This document shows, piece after piece, positions 19,756-28,255 of a stretch of 64,000 nt of DNA. Within the stretch, counting starts at the first letter, position 1. Every line of letters begins with the position of its first letter. The translations under genes and the position numbers were made by a program. The stretch is taken from contig NZ_PXYG01000007.1 of NCBI RefSeq assembly GCF_003012775.1, positions 62,001-126,000 on the forward strand, read 5' to 3'. Below the pieces are notes generated by a model. It was not told the DNA's origin and did no database searches. It saw only the letters and a list, made by a program, of their open reading frames with translations. Source of the DNA: Zobellella endophytica (GTDB lineage: Bacteria; Pseudomonadota; Gammaproteobacteria; Enterobacterales; Aeromonadaceae).

Positions 19756-20292
19756 ATGGCCCTGACCGCCACCCTGCACAAGGTGCGGATGAATATCAGC
19801 GATCTGCACCGCCACTACTACCAGGAACACAGCCTGACCGTGGCCCGACATCCGTCGGAAACCGAAACCCGACTGATGGTGCGGCTGCTGGCCTTTATGC
19901 GCCACGCCGATGAGAGCCTGAGTTTTACCAAAGGATTGAGTACCGATGACGAGCCCGAGCTGTGGCAGAAGGCAGCGGACGGGCGCATCCTGCTGTGGGT
20001 GGAGCTGGGCGAGCCCAGCGTCAAGCGCATCAAACAGGCTTTGTCCCGGGCCGAGCGGGTGGTGGTGTACAGCTATGGCGGACGCTCCGCCCTGGAGTGG
20101 TGGAGCAAACACCAGATAGAGCTGGGGCAGCTGCCGCGGCTCGAAATCTACCACCTGGCCGATCCCCAGCCGGCCCGGCTGGCGGAACTCTGCGTCCGCA
20201 GCATGGACCTGTTCGCCACCCTTCAGGAAAGTGAAATCCAGCTCACCGACGGCGAGCACAGCCTGGACCTGCAGCTGACCCAGTGGTGTTAA
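19756..20292 (+). CDS. yaeQ: YaeQ family protein
   Basis: 178 residues starting MALTATLHKVRMNISDLHRHYY, the typical YaeQ opening. HPSETETRLMVRLLAFMRHAD, ELWQKAADGRILLWVELGEP and VYSYGGRSALEWW are conserved blocks of this PD-(D/E)XK-nuclease-fold family; the acidic and Lys/Glu residues of the fold lie in them. The biochemical role is unknown. The preceding sequence contains an upstream-extended frame that reads through the YjiH gene in another frame and is not coding. Confidence 0.88.
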   Translation: MALTATLHKVRMNISDLHRHYYQEHSLTVARHPSETETRLMVRLLAFMRHADESLSFTKGLSTDDEPELWQKAADGRILLWVELGEPSVKRIKQALSRAERVVVYSYGGRSALEWWSKHQIELGQLPRLEIYHLADPQPARLAELCVRSMDLFATLQESEIQLTDGEHSLDLQLTQWC

Positions 20293-20295
20293 CCC

Positions 20296-20340
20296 AAGCG
20301 GGAAGCGGGAAGCGGGAAGCGGGAAGCGGGAAGCGGGAAG
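20296..20340. repeat. Second heptanucleotide array (AAGCGGG)6
   Basis: Six perfect copies of AAGCGGG plus AAG, starting 3 bp after the yaeQ stop. Same unit and same position (just after a stop codon) as the array following rlmJ at 524-590. Confidence 0.9.
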
Positions 20341-20388
20341 TATTGTGATTCCGGCCCGCTCCCGCAACCCTGAGTGCCGGGGCGGCGC

Positions 20389-21099
20389 TCAGCCCAGCTT
20401 GAGGGTGGAACGCAGCTTGTAGCGGTTGCCCGGATGCCACAACCGGGCAAAGCTCACCAGTTGATGCAACGACCAGGTCCGGCGGCTGACCAGCAGGCAG
20501 GGGGTGTCCGCCTTCAGCTGCAGCCACTCACGGATCTGCGGCGGCGCCAACCGCGCCTCGACGATATGCTCCAGATCCGACAGCGGGCAATGCTGTACCA
20601 GGTAGGCATTGGGGGTCATCTCGCTGAAGTCGCAACCCAGGTAATCGGGCGCCAGCGCCGGATTGACGAAGCGCTCCTCCACCTGGATCGGCACCTGGTT
20701 CTCCAGGTGCACTATCACCGAGTGGAACACCCGGGCATTGAGCCGCATGCCCATCTGCAGGGCGATTTCCTCGTCGGCCCGGATACTGTCGAGCAGGATC
20801 ACGCTATTGCTGTAGTCATGGCCGCGCTGGCGCACTTCGTCGGCGATATTGTTGATGTCTGCCAGGGGTGACTCGGCCTTGGGCTCGGTGACGAAGGTGC
20901 CGAGTCCGGCCCGGCGCATCAGGTAGCCTTCCTGCACCAGATCGCGGATCGCCTTGTGCGCCGTCATCCGGCTCACGCTGAACTGACCGGCCAACTCCTG
21001 CTCGGGGGGGATCTGCTGGTGCAGCGGATACTCCCCGGACTGGATGCGGTCGAGGATATGTTGCTTGATCTGCTGGTAAAGGGGGGTTGATTGGGTCAC
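20389..21099 (-). CDS. hutC: Histidine utilisation repressor HutC (GntR family)
   Basis: 236 residues. N-terminal GntR winged HTH (residues 1-75: TPLYQQIKQHILDRIQSGEY, then QFSVSRMTAHKAIRDLVQEGYL) and a C-terminal UTRA ligand-binding domain ending in the family's RTWSLHQLVSFARLWHPGNRY. HutC represses hut genes until urocanate binds. It is separated from the main operon by the YjiH and yaeQ genes. A related palindrome 21 bp upstream of its ATG indicates autoregulation. Confidence 0.92.
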   Translation of the reverse strand: MTQSTPLYQQIKQHILDRIQSGEYPLHQQIPPEQELAGQFSVSRMTAHKAIRDLVQEGYLMRRAGLGTFVTEPKAESPLADINNIADEVRQRGHDYSNSVILLDSIRADEEIALQMGMRLNARVFHSVIVHLENQVPIQVEERFVNPALAPDYLGCDFSEMTPNAYLVQHCPLSDLEHIVEARLAPPQIREWLQLKADTPCLLVSRRTWSLHQLVSFARLWHPGNRYKLRSTLKLG

Positions 21100-21120
21100 A
21101 TGGCCTCCTGCTGCTGGTCC

Positions 21121-21136
21121 AATTGTACATACAATT
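21121..21136. promoter_or_regulatory. Candidate HutC autoregulatory operator
   Basis: AATTGTACATACAATT, a near-perfect palindrome containing TTGTACATACAA, closely related to the two TGTATATACA sites in the hutI promoter region. It lies in the intergenic region upstream of hutC. Confidence 0.6.
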
Positions 21137-21265
21137 GAATGCCAGTCCCAGCCACCCGCCGCCGAAACAGCCGGCGTGCGGACACTTTGTGCCCGGGGCT
21201 TTCAACAAAGGGCGATTTGCGCTAAGGTGCGCGCCAATTCAGCAGGTACCGGCGGCAGGTATATC

Positions 21266-21748
21266 TTGGAAAAACATGAAGAAGTGCTGGTGGCGCTGCG
21301 TCAGATCATTCGCGCCATCGATCTCCATTCCCGTCAGCTCAGCAAGGCGTCCGGACTCACCGGACCCCAGCTGCTGTTGCTGCAGGCGATCAGCGATCAT
21401 GGCGACATCACCATGCGCAAGCTGGCCCAGCACACCAACATGAGCCAGGCCACCGCCACCACCATCATCGACCGGCTGGAGCAAAAACAGCTGGTCCGCC
21501 GGGAGCGTAGCCTCACCGACAAACGCAAGGTGCATGCGGTGCTGACGGAAGAAGGGGTCGCCAAGCTGAAAACCGCCCCCAGGCCGTTGCAGGAAAACTT
21601 TATCCAGCAGTTCCAGGCACTGGAGGCCTGGGAGCAAAATCTGCTGCTGTCTTCCCTGCAGCGGATCTCCTCGATGATGAACGCCAACGACCTGGACGTG
21701 GCGCCCCTGTTGCAGGTAGGCAGCCTGATCCAAGAAGAAAAGTATTAG
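21266..21748 (+). CDS. MarR-family transcriptional regulator
   Basis: 160 residues if started at the TTG at 21266 (read as M-EKHEEVLVALRQIIRAIDL), which has GCAGGT upstream and matches related regulators that begin MEKHEEV. The upstream frame has no regulator similarity. The winged HTH spans about residues 28-95 (LTGPQLLLLQAISDHGDITM, SQATATTIIDRLEQ, RRERSLTDKRKVHAVLTEEG). Such proteins usually control a neighbouring gene in response to small molecules; the hydroxyacid dehydrogenase is a possible target. Its 3' end overlaps the convergent DUF416 gene by 4 bp. Confidence 0.85.
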   Translation: MEKHEEVLVALRQIIRAIDLHSRQLSKASGLTGPQLLLLQAISDHGDITMRKLAQHTNMSQATATTIIDRLEQKQLVRRERSLTDKRKVHAVLTEEGVAKLKTAPRPLQENFIQQFQALEAWEQNLLLSSLQRISSMMNANDLDVAPLLQVGSLIQEEKY

Positions 21749-22326
21749 TCCTGCAGGCTGATGCCGATGTTGGATACCCCGCCCTGAGCGGCGAAGTCGC
21801 GGATGGCCAGGATGGACTCGGCCTCCCTCGGCTGGGCCACCCGCTCAAGCAGATCCACCTGAAACTCCATTTCCGCTTCCATCAGTTCGTGCTCGTACAG
21901 CTCTTCGTCACTCAGTTCCTGCTCCGCCAGCAGTTCGGCGAAACCGGCCACCGCGCCCAGGGACGCATTGCTCGCCTCCATCGATTCCTCGCCAATCCGG
22001 CAGATCACCGAGTTGTAGGCCGCGCCGAGGGCCACGCAGGCGTCCAGCGCCGGGTAGGCGCCGTAGGAGTCGAAACGGACCGGGTCCGGGATGTACTGCT
22101 CAAAGGCCTCCAGCTCGGCGGACAAGTCCACCCGCGAGCCTTTCACCGTGAGGTAGGTCCAAAGCACGTCCAGGCCATGGCGGAAGCGCTCGCCATCGCC
22201 AAAGCCCGACGTCTCGGCGAACAGCCGGTAGTTGGGATACATGCGCTCGGCCAAGGCCAGGGCGAACACCGTCTGCTGCCAGGGCATCAGCTTGTTGAGT
22301 TTCTTATAAAATTTGTCACCGAACAC
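21745..22326 (-). CDS. yjaG: DUF416 family protein (YjaG-like)
   Basis: 193 residues when started at the GTG at 22326, which has AAGGATCC upstream. The conserved DUF416 segments ERMYPNYRLFAETSGFGDG, GAYPALDACVALG and the C-terminal GVSNIGISLQD match YjaG in order and spacing, and the length fits E. coli YjaG (196). Function unknown. A longer frame upstream has in-frame ATGs but no family similarity. Confidence 0.85.
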   Translation of the reverse strand: MFGDKFYKKLNKLMPWQQTVFALALAERMYPNYRLFAETSGFGDGERFRHGLDVLWTYLTVKGSRVDLSAELEAFEQYIPDPVRFDSYGAYPALDACVALGAAYNSVICRIGEESMEASNASLGAVAGFAELLAEQELSDEELYEHELMEAEMEFQVDLLERVAQPREAESILAIRDFAAQGGVSNIGISLQD

Positions 22327-22480
22327 GGGGGATCCTTGTGGTTGGGCTCGCCGCACTGCCGCCAATCTGACCGTTTGTGGCCGGGGCTCACACTTTATGC
22401 GGGAAACACTGGTATATGTTTTTGCTTGTGCCATTGTCTCATAAAAAGCTGGTACAAAAAGCATATTGAGGAGAGAAGGT

Positions 22481-23425
22481 ATGGCCAATCATACCCTGTT
22501 GCTGCTCAGTCAGGATAACGCCGAATACAACGCCCTGCTGAAAGGGGCCTATCTGCCCGGGCTGACCATACTGGCCCCGCGGGAAGAAGCGGACATCCAG
22601 GCCGCCCTGACCCGGGCCGACATCCTGCTGGGCGAACCCGCCCGCATCAAGGCCCGGCTCAAGGATGCCCGCGCACTGAAATGGGTCCAGTCCACCTACG
22701 CCGGCGTCGACGTGCTGCTCGGCCCCGGCTGCCGCCAGGACTACCTGCTAACCAATATCCGCGGCATTTTCGGTCCGCTCATCAGTGAATACATCTTCGG
22801 TCATCTGCTGTCGATCACCCGCCACCTGCGGCATTACCGGGAGCAGCAGCGTCAGCATGACTGGCAGCCCATCCCCTACCAGAGCATCACCGGCAAGACC
22901 ATGCTGATCATCGGCACCGGCAGCATCGGCCAGCATATCGCCGACACCGCCCGCCACTTCGGCATGGAGGTGCTGGGCATCAGCCGTTCCGGCCGGGAAG
23001 CAGCGGGATTCGACAGAACCTATCAAATGCCGGCGCTGAACAAGGTGCTGCCCCGGGCCGATGTGGTGGTGAGCGTGATCCCGTCCACCCCCGAAACCCG
23101 CAACCTGTTCAATGCCGGGCGGCTCAATCATATCAAGCCGGGGGCGGTATTCTTCAACGTCGGCCGGGGGGATGCGGTGGACGAAACCGCCCTGGTACAG
23201 GCGCTGCGCAGCGGCCGCATCGGCGCGGCGGTGCTGGACGTGTTCGCCACCGAGCCGCTGCCGGCGGAGAGCCCGCTGTGGGATCTGCCCAACGTGGTGA
23301 TCACCCCGCACAACGCCGGCTACAGCTTTCCGGAGCAGATCGTCACCCGCTTCAGCCGCAACTACCTCAAGTACATCGAAGGCAAACCGATGGAGGGGCT
23401 GGTGAATTTCGATCTGGGTTACTGA
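22481..23425 (+). CDS. D-isomer specific 2-hydroxyacid dehydrogenase family protein
   Basis: 314 residues from the ATG at 22481, preceded by GAGAAGG. The Rossmann NAD(P)-binding loop GTGSIGQHIADTARHFGMEV lies near residues 143-162. The catalytic Arg (FNVGRGDAVDE), Glu (FATEPLPAESPLW) and His (ITPHNAGYS) are all present, so it should be active. It resembles the GhrA-like glyoxylate/hydroxypyruvate reductase branch. The next gene starts on its stop codon (TGATG), indicating translational coupling. Confidence 0.85.
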   Translation: MANHTLLLLSQDNAEYNALLKGAYLPGLTILAPREEADIQAALTRADILLGEPARIKARLKDARALKWVQSTYAGVDVLLGPGCRQDYLLTNIRGIFGPLISEYIFGHLLSITRHLRHYREQQRQHDWQPIPYQSITGKTMLIIGTGSIGQHIADTARHFGMEVLGISRSGREAAGFDRTYQMPALNKVLPRADVVVSVIPSTPETRNLFNAGRLNHIKPGAVFFNVGRGDAVDETALVQALRSGRIGAAVLDVFATEPLPAESPLWDLPNVVITPHNAGYSFPEQIVTRFSRNYLKYIEGKPMEGLVNFDLGY

Positions 23426-24003
23426 TGACGGAAAAGCTGGTTTGGGAAATTCGGGCCTGCCGGCTGTGCGAGGCCTATCTGCCGCTGGGGCCCCGCCCGG
23501 TGGTGCAGCTGGGTGCCGGGGCCAGAATACTCATCATCGGCCAGGCGCCGGGCACCCGGGTGCACGAAACCGGCATACCCTGGAACGATCCTTCCGGCGA
23601 CACCCTGCGTAAGTGGCTGGAGGTGAGCCGGGAACAGTTCTACGACCCCGAGCAGTTCGCCATCATGCCCATGGGCTTCTGCTACCCGGGCAAGGGCAAG
23701 AGCGGTGATCTGCCGCCCCGCCCCGAGTGCGCCCCCACCTGGCACGACAAGATCCTGGCGGCCCTGCCCCATATCGAACTCACCCTGTTGATCGGCCAGT
23801 ACGCCCAGCGCTACTACCTGGGCAAGCGCTACCGCACCCTCACCGACACGGTGCGCCACTGGCGGGAATTTGCCCCGGGCCGGCTGCCCCTGCCCCACCC
23901 CTCCCCCCGCAACCGCCGCTGGCTGGCCAATAATCCCTGGTTCGAACGGGAAGAACTGCCGGCCCTGCGGGCACGAGTGCACCAGGTGCTGGGGCGGGGC
24001 TAA
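23425..24003 (+). CDS. Uracil-DNA glycosylase family protein
   Basis: 192 residues. [29 protein letters not shown] is the UDG-superfamily motif A region, and [12 protein letters not shown] is the HPSP-type motif B loop; [10 protein letters not shown] near the N-terminus has a CxxC that resembles half of the Fe-S ligand set of family 4 enzymes. The subgroup is a compact UDG-like family whose substrate is not established. The start overlaps the preceding stop by 1 bp and the 3' end overlaps convergent znuB by 4 bp. Confidence 0.8.
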   Translation: MTEKLVWEIRACRLCEAYLPLGPRPVVQLGAGARILIIGQAPGTRVHETGIPWNDPSGDTLRKWLEVSREQFYDPEQFAIMPMGFCYPGKGKSGDLPPRPECAPTWHDKILAALPHIELTLLIGQYAQRYYLGKRYRTLTDTVRHWREFAPGRLPLPHPSPRNRRWLANNPWFEREELPALRARVHQVLGRG

Positions 24004-24788
24004 CCCCGCTTCGGCAAAAATTGAGAGAGCAGGAAGAGGCTGGCGGCCACCACCACCACCGAGGGGCCGGCAGGGGTATCATGCAGCACCGAGAGCTGCA
24101 GCCCTCCCAGCACCGACAGCATGCCAAGGCCCATGGCGTAGAACGCCATCTGCTCAGGGGTGCGGCTGAAGCGGCGGGCGGTGGCGGCGGGGATGATCAG
24201 TAACGAGGTGATGATCAGCGCGCCAACGAACTTCATCGCCACCGCGATCAGCACACTGATCATCAGCAGCAACAGCAGTTTGAGCGCCTCGACCCGGACC
24301 CCTTCCACCCGCGCCAGCTCCTCGCTGACGGTGATCGACAGCAACTGGCTCCAGAAATGGCGCAGGATCAGCAGCAGCACCAGGCCACCGCCATAGATCC
24401 AAATCAGATCCAGCGGCTGAATCGCCAGCAGATCCCCGAACAGGTAGGCCATCAGATCGACCCGCACATTGTCCATGAACGCCAGTGCCACCAAACCGAG
24501 GGACAGGGCGGTATGGGCCAGGATGCCGAGCAGGGTGTCGGTGGCCAGCCAGCTGGCCCGCTGCAGGCTGGCCAGCAGTATCCCCAGCACCAGGCAGGCC
24601 ACCAGCACCGCCAGGGTCAGATCGATCTGCAGCAGCAGGCCCAGCGCCACCCCCAGCAGGGAGGAATGGGCCAGGGTATCGCCGAAATAGGCCATACGCC
24701 GCCAGACCACGAAGCTGCCGAGCGGCCCGGCCAGCACGGCAATGCCCAGGCCGGCCAGCAGGGCGTAGAGCAAAAAGCTATCCCACAT
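24000..24788 (-). CDS. znuB: Zinc ABC transporter permease ZnuB
   Basis: 262 residues from the ATG at 24788 ([15 protein letters not shown]), with seven to eight membrane helices. The ABC-3 family signature [21 protein letters not shown] lies near residues 30-50. It forms the inner-membrane channel for Zn2+ delivered by ZnuA. The start lies within the end of znuC (11-bp overlap), so the two are translationally coupled. Confidence 0.94.
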   Translation of the reverse strand: MWDSFLLYALLAGLGIAVLAGPLGSFVVWRRMAYFGDTLAHSSLLGVALGLLLQIDLTLAVLVACLVLGILLASLQRASWLATDTLLGILAHTALSLGLVALAFMDNVRVDLMAYLFGDLLAIQPLDLIWIYGGGLVLLLILRHFWSQLLSITVSEELARVEGVRVEALKLLLLLMISVLIAVAMKFVGALIITSLLIIPAATARRFSRTPEQMAFYAMGLGMLSVLGGLQLSVLHDTPAGPSVVVVAASLFLLSQFLPKRG

Positions 24789-25515
24789 GGCGCACGTCTC
24801 CGTGATGTTCATCGTCGCAATGATGATGGTGGGTGTAGACCGCCAGTTGGGCCAGTTCGGGACGGCCAAACAGGCGGGCGAACTCCGGATGGCGAGCCAC
24901 GTGCTCCGGCTCGCCGTGGCAGCAGATATGCTGGTTCAGGCAAATCACCCTGTGGGTACTGGCCATCACCAGGTGCAAATCGTGGGACACCATCAGCACG
25001 CCGCAGTGAAGCTGGTCGCTGAGCTGCTTGATCAGCGCATAGAGTTCGGTCTGGCCGTGTACATCCACCCCCTGGGCCGGCTCGTCCAGGATCAGCAGCT
25101 CCGGCTCCATCATCAGGGCCCGGGCCAGCAGGATGCGCTGCATCTCGCCGCCGGACAGGGCCTGCATGGCCCGCTCGGCCAGTCGTTCCGCCCCGACCCG
25201 GGACAGCGCCTGGGCCACCGTCAGCCGGCGCCCGTGGGACAGGCTCAGAAAGCGGGCCACGGTCAGCGGCAACACCGGATCCAGGTGCAGTTTCTGCGGC
25301 ACATAGCCGATGCGCAGCCCGGGCTTGCGCCAGAGCTGGCCGGAGCTGGCCGCGCGCAGCTGCAGCACCAGCTTGATCAGCGAGCTCTTGCCGGCGCCAT
25401 TGGGGCCGACGATGGTCAGGATCTCCCCCCGGTTCAGGCTGAACGAGATCTGCTCCAGGATCACATTACCGTCGGCCTCCAGGCCGACGTCCGTCAACTC
25501 CACCAGCTTGCTCAT
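24778..25515 (-). CDS. znuC: Zinc ABC transporter ATP-binding protein ZnuC
   Basis: 245 residues. Walker [10 protein letters not shown] near residue 38, signature [16 protein letters not shown], Walker [13 protein letters not shown], and the ABC switch His in VSHDLHLV. The His-rich C-terminus ([13 protein letters not shown]) is a common zinc-associated feature. It is divergent from znuA across an 87-bp region holding a Zur-type operator. Confidence 0.95.
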   Translation of the reverse strand: MSKLVELTDVGLEADGNVILEQISFSLNRGEILTIVGPNGAGKSSLIKLVLQLRAASSGQLWRKPGLRIGYVPQKLHLDPVLPLTVARFLSLSHGRRLTVAQALSRVGAERLAERAMQALSGGEMQRILLARALMMEPELLILDEPAQGVDVHGQTELYALIKQLSDQLHCGVLMVSHDLHLVMASTHRVICLNQHICCHGEPEHVARHPEFARLFGRPELAQLAVYTHHHHCDDEHHGDVRHVG

Positions 25516-25537
25516 GCCCTCAGCGCCTTTACAATTT

Positions 25538-25561
25538 CATTTGTAATATTATAACATTGCC
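25538..25561. promoter_or_regulatory. Zur operator between znuC and znuA
   Basis: The sequence TTTGTAATATTATAACATT contains the near-palindrome TGTAATATTATAACA, a close match to the gammaproteobacterial Zur box (GTTATAWTATAAC core). Placed in the divergent promoter, it should repress both units when zinc is sufficient. Confidence 0.75.
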
Positions 25562-25602
25562 AGCTTACCAAACTCCAGAACCGAATCGAGCGGATCCTGC
25601 CC

Positions 25603-26649
25603 ATGAGACCCTTACTGTTGCTGATGCTGACCTTGCTGCTGAGCAGCCAGGCCCGCGCCCTGGACGTGTTGACCACGATAAAACCCCTGCAATTGATCGC
25701 CGCCGCCATCACCGAGGGCGGCGAGCCTCCCGGGCTGCTGCTTGCCCCCGGCACCTCCCCTCACGACTACGCCCTCAGGCCTTCCGACCTACGCCGGATC
25801 GGTCAGGCGGATCTGGTGATGTGGATCGGCCCCGAGATGGAAGGATTTCTGACCCCGCTGCTCGGCGACAAGGGTAACAACCTGGCGTTGCTGGCCCTGA
25901 TCGAGCCGGAAGAACAGGACCATCATCACCAGGATCACGACGGTCACGACGGTCACGACGGTCACGACGGTCACGACGGTCACGACGGTCACGACGGTCA
26001 CGACGGTCACGACGGTCACGACGGTCACGACGGTCACGACGGTCACGACGGTCACGACGGTCATCATACCGATAAAATCGCGATCGGAAACCATGATGAC
26101 GCGCACGGGCACGACCACGATCATCGGGGCCGCGACCCCCATATCTGGCTGGATCCCCATCACGGCGCCCGTATCGCCGTCCTGCTGGCCGCGCGCCTGA
26201 GCGAGTTGGATCCGGCCAATGCCGAACGATACCAACGCAACCTGGCCGCCTTCCAGGCAAAACTGGCGCAGACGGATCAGGAGGTGGCGGCCCGTCTGGC
26301 CCCTGCCCGCGGCAAGGGTTACTTCGTGTTCCACGACGCCTATGGTTACTGGGAAGAACACTACCGGCTGCCGTCCCGCGGTTACTTTACCGTCAACCCG
26401 GAGCGGGCGCCCGGCGCCCAGACCGTTAGCCGAATCCATCAGGCGCTGAAAGCGGAGCAGGCCGAGTGCGTGTTCGCCGAGCCCCAGTTCCGCCCGGCGG
26501 TATTGGAAGCGGTGGTCCGCAATACCCCGGCGCGCATCGGGGTGCTTGACCCGCTGGCCGCCGATATCGAGGCCGGCCCTGGCGGATATTTCGAGTTCAT
26601 GCGGCAGACGGCCGAGGCCATGGCCGTATGTTTACTCAATGAATCATAA
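25603..26649 (+). CDS. znuA: Periplasmic zinc-binding protein ZnuA with expanded His/Asp repeat loop
   Basis: 348 residues, longer than usual because of the loop. A signal peptide (residues 1-22, MRPLLLLMLTLLLSSQARAL) is followed by a cluster A-I metal-binding protein. Zinc ligands appear in GTSPHDYALRPS, RDPHIWLDPHHG and FHDAYGYWEEHY. Between the first and second ligand regions is a histidine-rich loop with 13 consecutive Gly-His-Asp units encoded by a perfect 9-bp tandem repeat, then HDDAHGHDHDHRG. The loop probably buffers or captures zinc. The repeats stay in frame whatever the copy number. A terminator follows. Confidence 0.95.
   Translation: MRPLLLLMLTLLLSSQARALDVLTTIKPLQLIAAAITEGGEPPGLLLAPGTSPHDYALRPSDLRRIGQADLVMWIGPEMEGFLTPLLGDKGNNLALLALIEPEEQDHHHQDHDGHDGHDGHDGHDGHDGHDGHDGHDGHDGHDGHDGHDGHDGHHTDKIAIGNHDDAHGHDHDHRGRDPHIWLDPHHGARIAVLLAARLSELDPANAERYQRNLAAFQAKLAQTDQEVAARLAPARGKGYFVFHDAYGYWEEHYRLPSRGYFTVNPERAPGAQTVSRIHQALKAEQAECVFAEPQFRPAVLEAVVRNTPARIGVLDPLAADIEAGPGGYFEFMRQTAEAMAVCLLNES
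25942..26058 (+). repeat. Perfect 9-bp tandem repeat (GGTCACGAC)13 inside znuA
   Basis: Thirteen uninterrupted identical copies of GGTCACGAC, each coding Gly-His-Asp; flanked by GATCACGAC and GGTCATCAT variants. Perfect identity, including third codon positions, points to recent slippage expansion. Confidence 0.97.
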
Positions 26650-26712
26650 AAATTTGAAATTAAATTTGGTATAGTGTGGAACTTTCGTATCAAGCGATGC
26701 ACTAACCATGGT

Positions 26713-26735
26713 GGCCCGCCTGTGCGGGCCATTTT
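26713..26735 (+). terminator. Terminator after znuA
   Basis: Stem GGCCCGC/GCGGGCC with loop CTGT followed by ATTTTG, 63 bp after the znuA stop. Confidence 0.7.
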
Positions 26736-26838
26736 GTGATAAGACGTCGGCCGCTTTATTATCTTTGGATCCATACAGGGAAGGATAGAGCGGTTTTTGC
26801 ATGCATAGTTTAGCAACCAACAGGCACAGGTAATCCGG

Positions 26839-28185
26839 ATGAATCCTCTCCGCCCGATACAAACTAAACTGCAGGGAATGCCTACTCCACTACCCAAGCG
26901 GCACTTATACGGTATTATCCTCCTGAGCGGCCTGACCCTGACCACGGCGGTGATGATGCCCTCACCCGGCGAACTGATCGAACAGCCGGTCAGGATCAGC
27001 ATCCCGGCCAGCCTGAACCTGCCGAAAGAACCCAAGTCACAGGTCGGCAACACCGAATTCTACACCCTGCCCCATGATGAGATCGGCCCGGTAGAGCCGG
27101 TCGACGCACTGGACGTGATCGCCGCCGGCGAACCCGAGTGGCAGGAATATGTGGTGCAGCGCGGCGATACCCTGAGCACCATCTTCAACGGCCTGGGCCT
27201 GCCCCTGGCCACCATGTACAAGCTGCTCGAAGCCGATAAAGAGCGCACCCTCGACGGCCTCAAGCCCGGCCAGACCCTGTCCCTGCTGATCGATGAAGAC
27301 AACCTGCTGCAGGAGTTCAAGATGCAGCAGGATGTGCTGCATACCCGCATATTCAGCCGTTCCGGCGAAAACTACCAGAGCAGCCTGAAAACGGAAGAAA
27401 GCAACTGGGAAACCCGCTCCCTGCGCGGCGTGATCAACGGCAGCTTCTACATCAGCGCCCGGGATGCCGGCCTCTCTCCCAGCCAGATCCAGCGGGTCGC
27501 CAACCTGTTCCAGTGGCAACTGAACTTTGCCCGGGACCTGCGCCAGGGCGACAGTTTCAAGGTACTGGTGCAACGGGAGTTCGTCGACGGCCAGAGCACC
27601 GGCAAGTCCGAGCTGCAGGCGGTGGAGATCACCAACAAGGGCAGGAGCTACCAGGTGTTCCGCCACGAAGACGGCAACTTCTACAACGAAAAAGGCGAAA
27701 GCCTGGAACGTGGTTTCGTGCGCATTCCGCTGGAGCGCAACATGCGCATCAGCTCCAACTTCAACCTGAACCGCAAGCACCCGGTCACCGGCCGGGTTCA
27801 GCCCCATAACGGCACCGATTTCGCCGTGCCCACCGGCACCCCGGTGCTGGCTCCGGGGGACGGCGTGGTGGTCAAGGCCGTCCGTCACGCCCTGGCCGGC
27901 AATTACCTGGTGATCCGGCACGGCCGCCAGTACACCACCCGTTTCCTGCACCTCAGCCGCTTCCTGGTGAAGAAAGGCGATACCGTGCGTCGGGGCCAGC
28001 GTATCGCCCTGTCCGGCAATACCGGCCGCTCCACCGGCCCACACCTGCACTACGAGTTCCACGTCAACAACCGGCCGGTGGATCCCATGCAGGTCAAGCT
28101 GCCGATGGCCGAAGGCCTGAGCGGCGCCGAACACCGTGCCTTCCTGGCCAGGGTGGAGCAGTACAAGCGGGAGTTCGCCGGCTAA
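26839..28185 (+). CDS. mepM: Murein DD-endopeptidase MepM-like (LysM + M23 peptidase)
   Basis: 448 residues. An N-terminal membrane anchor (RHLYGIILLSGLTLTTAVMM), a LysM/OapA-like region near residues 95-140 (VVQRGDTLSTIFNGLGLPLA), and a C-terminal M23 zinc peptidase with HNGTDFAVPTGTPV and STGPHLHYEFHVN, which supply the His/Asp and HxH zinc ligands. It cleaves peptide cross-links during cell-wall growth. Adjacency to znuA is conserved from E. coli, which fits the zinc need of the enzyme and its possible induction on zinc limitation. Confidence 0.92.
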   Translation: MNPLRPIQTKLQGMPTPLPKRHLYGIILLSGLTLTTAVMMPSPGELIEQPVRISIPASLNLPKEPKSQVGNTEFYTLPHDEIGPVEPVDALDVIAAGEPEWQEYVVQRGDTLSTIFNGLGLPLATMYKLLEADKERTLDGLKPGQTLSLLIDEDNLLQEFKMQQDVLHTRIFSRSGENYQSSLKTEESNWETRSLRGVINGSFYISARDAGLSPSQIQRVANLFQWQLNFARDLRQGDSFKVLVQREFVDGQSTGKSELQAVEITNKGRSYQVFRHEDGNFYNEKGESLERGFVRIPLERNMRISSNFNLNRKHPVTGRVQPHNGTDFAVPTGTPVLAPGDGVVVKAVRHALAGNYLVIRHGRQYTTRFLHLSRFLVKKGDTVRRGQRIALSGNTGRSTGPHLHYEFHVNNRPVDPMQVKLPMAEGLSGAEHRAFLARVEQYKREFAG

Positions 28186-28203
28186 GCACCGGCCATCGCC
28201 ATC

Positions 28204-28231
28204 AAAAAAGCGCCCGAGGGCGCTTTTTTTT
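28204..28231. terminator. Bidirectional terminator between mepM and hemE
   Basis: A-tract, stem AAGCGCCC/GGGCGCTT and a run of eight T. It serves both the plus-strand mepM and the convergent minus-strand hemE. Confidence 0.93.
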
Positions 28232-28255
28232 GTTTCAACAGTCTGCTGCTGAAGC

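Noticed and set aside
25942-26058. CRISPR-like array
   Set aside because: Units are 9 bp with no spacers and lie in frame within znuA; this is a coding microsatellite.
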